In this document: positions 4,731 through 6,265 of the stretch, one piece after another
How the letters are laid out: every line of letters begins with the position of its first letter
How positions within the stretch are numbered: the stretch's first letter is position 1
Assembly: GCF_938045405.1 (NCBI RefSeq)
Contig: NZ_CALIMW010000299.1
Span: forward strand, 1 to 6,265
From: an uncultured Campylobacter sp.
GTDB lineage: Bacteria; Campylobacterota; Campylobacteria; Campylobacterales; Campylobacteraceae
Direction of reading: 5' to 3'
DNA length: 6,265 nt
Made by a program: the position numbers and the translations under genes
Notes under the pieces: model-generated
What the model was told of the DNA's origin: nothing
Seen by the model: the letters and a program-made list of their open reading frames with translations, nothing else
The model's database searches: none

Positions 4731-5968
4731 AGCACTCCTTAATCACCAAAATTTCGGTTTTTTTTGTAATCGCGATCATCTTAGTCTGCGTGCTTTTCAT
4801 CACGTTCGCACGGATGCAGATGAATAGAGCTCTAGGCAGCATGCAGGCCAATCAAATAAATGCAGTCAATAATCTACTTGAGCTATACAAGCGTAATGCC
4901 CCTCCCAGCGATATTGAGCGCTACTTCTCCAGCTATGGCTTGGAGCTTGTAAAAGACAAAAATATCATCCAAAACATCATCACGAGCGGTAAAATTTTTT
5001 TCGTCCAAGACACTTCTATCGGCGAGTTTAGCTCGGTCGAGTATAATAATTCACTGTTTTTAAATATAAAAAACAACTCTTTCGTCGTGGTTTTCGAAAG
5101 CCTTGGCACGAAGAATTTAAACGATCCGCTCTGGGTCGGATTTCTGCTTACGATGGCAGTTTTGATCTCGCTTTATTTATCGATCGTGCGAAGTTTTACG
5201 CCGCTAAAAAAACTAAGCAAAAATATCAAAAAATTCGCCCAGGGCAACTTGGACGTAAATTTAGCCGCCACGCATAGCGAGGACGAGATCGGGCAGGTCG
5301 CACAGGAATTTAACAACGCAATCGCTAAAATTCAAGAGCTGATCCGCTCGCGCCAGCTGTTTTTACGCACCATCATGCATGAGCTCAAAACCCCGATCGG
5401 CAAGGGCAGGCTAATCACCGAAATGCTCGATGACGAAACACAAAAAGAGCGGCTCGTCAATGTCTTTGAGCGGCTTGAAATTTTAATCAACGAGTTTGCT
5501 AAAATCGAGCAGCTGCTCTCAAAAAGCTACTCGCTAAATTATCAGGATTATCATTTCAGCCTCATTTTAGAGCAAGTAAAAGATATGTCTATGCTCGATA
5601 ACTGGGACGAGCTTATTAACACGGATATCGAGTGCGATGCGGTGATAAACGTGGATTTCGGGCTATTTGCACTAGCGATTAAAAATTTAATCGATAACGC
5701 CCTAAAATACTCCAGCGATAAAAAAGTCCGCATCATCTGCGATGAAAACAAAGTAAGCGTCGCCAACCGCGGCGCGGCCCTTGCGAAGTCTTTCGAACAC
5801 TACAAGCAGGCTTTCATTAGAAATAAAGACGAGAAAGCCACCGGCATGGGGCTCGGGCTTTACATCATCGATAAAATTTGCGAGCTACACAAATTCCGCT
5901 TCGAGTACAATTACAGCGACGGCACACACTACTTCTCGATCGTCTTTTCGCCGAAGGGCGCCATATGA
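4727..5968 (+). CDS. racS: Sensor histidine kinase RacS
   Basis: This is a 413-residue inner-membrane sensor kinase, partner of RacR. Membrane helix 1 is at about 9-28, followed by a periplasmic sensor region (about 30-134) with no motif I recognise. Membrane helix 2 is at about 136-156, then a HAMP linker to about 208. The dimerisation/phospho-acceptor helix carries H218 in MHELKTP. The catalytic domain shows the N box NLIDNALKYS (320-329) and a single clear G box, GMGLGLYI (373-380). The D-x-G G1 box usual before the lid is not obvious; VANRGA at 345-350 may stand in for it. The catalytic domain is thus compact. The start ATG lies inside the racR stop (ATGA), with no ribosome binding site of its own visible, which points to translational coupling. 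Confidence 0.9.
   Translation: MKHSLITKISVFFVIAIILVCVLFITFARMQMNRALGSMQANQINAVNNLLELYKRNAPPSDIERYFSSYGLELVKDKNIIQNIITSGKIFFVQDTSIGEFSSVEYNNSLFLNIKNNSFVVVFESLGTKNLNDPLWVGFLLTMAVLISLYLSIVRSFTPLKKLSKNIKKFAQGNLDVNLAATHSEDEIGQVAQEFNNAIAKIQELIRSRQLFLRTIMHELKTPIGKGRLITEMLDDETQKERLVNVFERLEILINEFAKIEQLLSKSYSLNYQDYHFSLILEQVKDMSMLDNWDELINTDIECDAVINVDFGLFALAIKNLIDNALKYSSDKKVRIICDENKVSVANRGAALAKSFEHYKQAFIRNKDEKATGMGLGLYIIDKICELHKFRFEYNYSDGTHYFSIVFSPKGAI
5953..5958 (+). promoter_or_regulatory. Ribosome binding site for recR inside the end of racS
   Basis: GAAGGG lies six bases before ATG 5965 and is within the last codons of racS. RecR can therefore be started by its own site as well as by coupling through the ATGA overlap. 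Confidence 0.5.
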
Positions 5969-6265
5969 GCGGCACAGACAGGTTCGAAGAGCTCGTCGCG
6001 AGCTTTGAAAAGCTTCCGGGCGTGGGCAAAAAGTCCGCCCTGCGCTTTGCCTACTACGTAAGCGTACAAAACTCCTTTTTGGGGCTAAATTTAGCGCACA
6101 ATATCGAAGAGGCGGTGCGCGGACTGCACAGATGCCGCATCTGCGGAGCGGTATGCGAGGGCGAAATCTGCGAATACTGCGCCGACGAGGAGCGCGAGAG
6201 CGATAAAATTTGCATCGTCGAAAACCCCAAAGATATCTTTATTTTAGAGAGCAATAAAATTTACA
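5965..6265 (+). CDS. recR: Recombination protein RecR, N-terminal half (runs off window end)
   Basis: RecR is a ring-forming DNA-binding protein that works with RecO (and RecF where present) to load RecA on SSB-coated single strands during gap and break repair. The 100 codons seen contain the helix-hairpin-helix with KLPGVGKKSALRFA (about 16-29), then the four-cysteine zinc motif C57-R-I-C60 ... C69-E-Y-C72, and the start of the Toprim domain (ICIVENPKDIF, about 82-92). About half of a typical RecR of roughly 190-200 residues is present, with no defect. ATG 5965 overlaps the racS TGA by four bases, so recR is probably co-transcribed with racRS. The same order is known in C. jejuni. Confidence 0.95.
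   Translation, partial: MSGTDRFEELVASFEKLPGVGKKSALRFAYYVSVQNSFLGLNLAHNIEEAVRGLHRCRICGAVCEGEICEYCADEERESDKICIVENPKDIFILESNKIY

Noticed and set aside
1..6265. New defence system or mobile element
   Set aside because: All recognised genes are housekeeping or regulatory; there is no transposase, integrase, tRNA edge, inverted terminal repeat or toxin-antitoxin pair.

Overview
The window is a composite of two unrelated genomes. Bases 1 to about 1078 look actinobacterial, of Micrococcaceae type and probably Rothia-like. They carry the 5' part of a mannose-1-phosphate guanylyltransferase gene (minus strand) and, divergent from it, sdhC for the membrane anchor of succinate dehydrogenase. From about 1079-1120 to the end the sequence is Campylobacter. 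It holds a ygjP/M48-like metallopeptidase, an unrecognised small protein, dnaJ, the two-component pair racR-racS and the start of recR. The block dnaJ(-) racR(+) racS(+) recR(+) is the order I know from Campylobacter jejuni. The mixed base composition and the dense AAATTT/AAAATTT motifs suggest an oral species such as C. gracilis, C. rectus or C. showae; the species is a guess.

The join falls a few bases after the sdhC stop. sdhD, expected next, is absent. The peptidase frame is already open immediately after the join and lacks the N-terminal part usual for its family. Two genes or operons cut at one point, with partners from different phyla that share the human mouth, point to a chimeric assembly or clone rather than a natural transfer. 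Nothing else in the left part links it to the right part.

Layout: 1-316 manC-like (minus, cut by the window edge); 317-649 divergent leader region; 650-1078 sdhC; about 1079-1120 join; 1124-1849 peptidase with 33-base in-frame repeats in its N-terminal half; 1850-2019 convergent gap with hairpins; 2020-2460 unknown protein (minus); 2461-2837 non-coding with degenerate 20-base repeats; 2838-3929 dnaJ (minus, GTG start); 3930-4058 divergent promoter region with a perfect 15-base palindrome; 4059-4730 racR; 4727-5968 racS; 5965-6265 recR, cut by the window edge.

In the Campylobacter part, racR, racS and recR are joined by two 4-base ATGA overlaps and are probably one translationally coupled transcript. 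It fires away from dnaJ out of a shared intergenic region. RacS would sense a signal at the inner membrane and phosphorylate RacR. DnaJ is the DnaK co-chaperone, and RecR acts with RecO/RecF-type mediators in recombinational repair. I see no mobile element, CRISPR array, tRNA or rRNA, and no convincing new multi-gene system. The points most worth checking are the chimeric join, the shared palindrome and the repeat-swollen peptidase.
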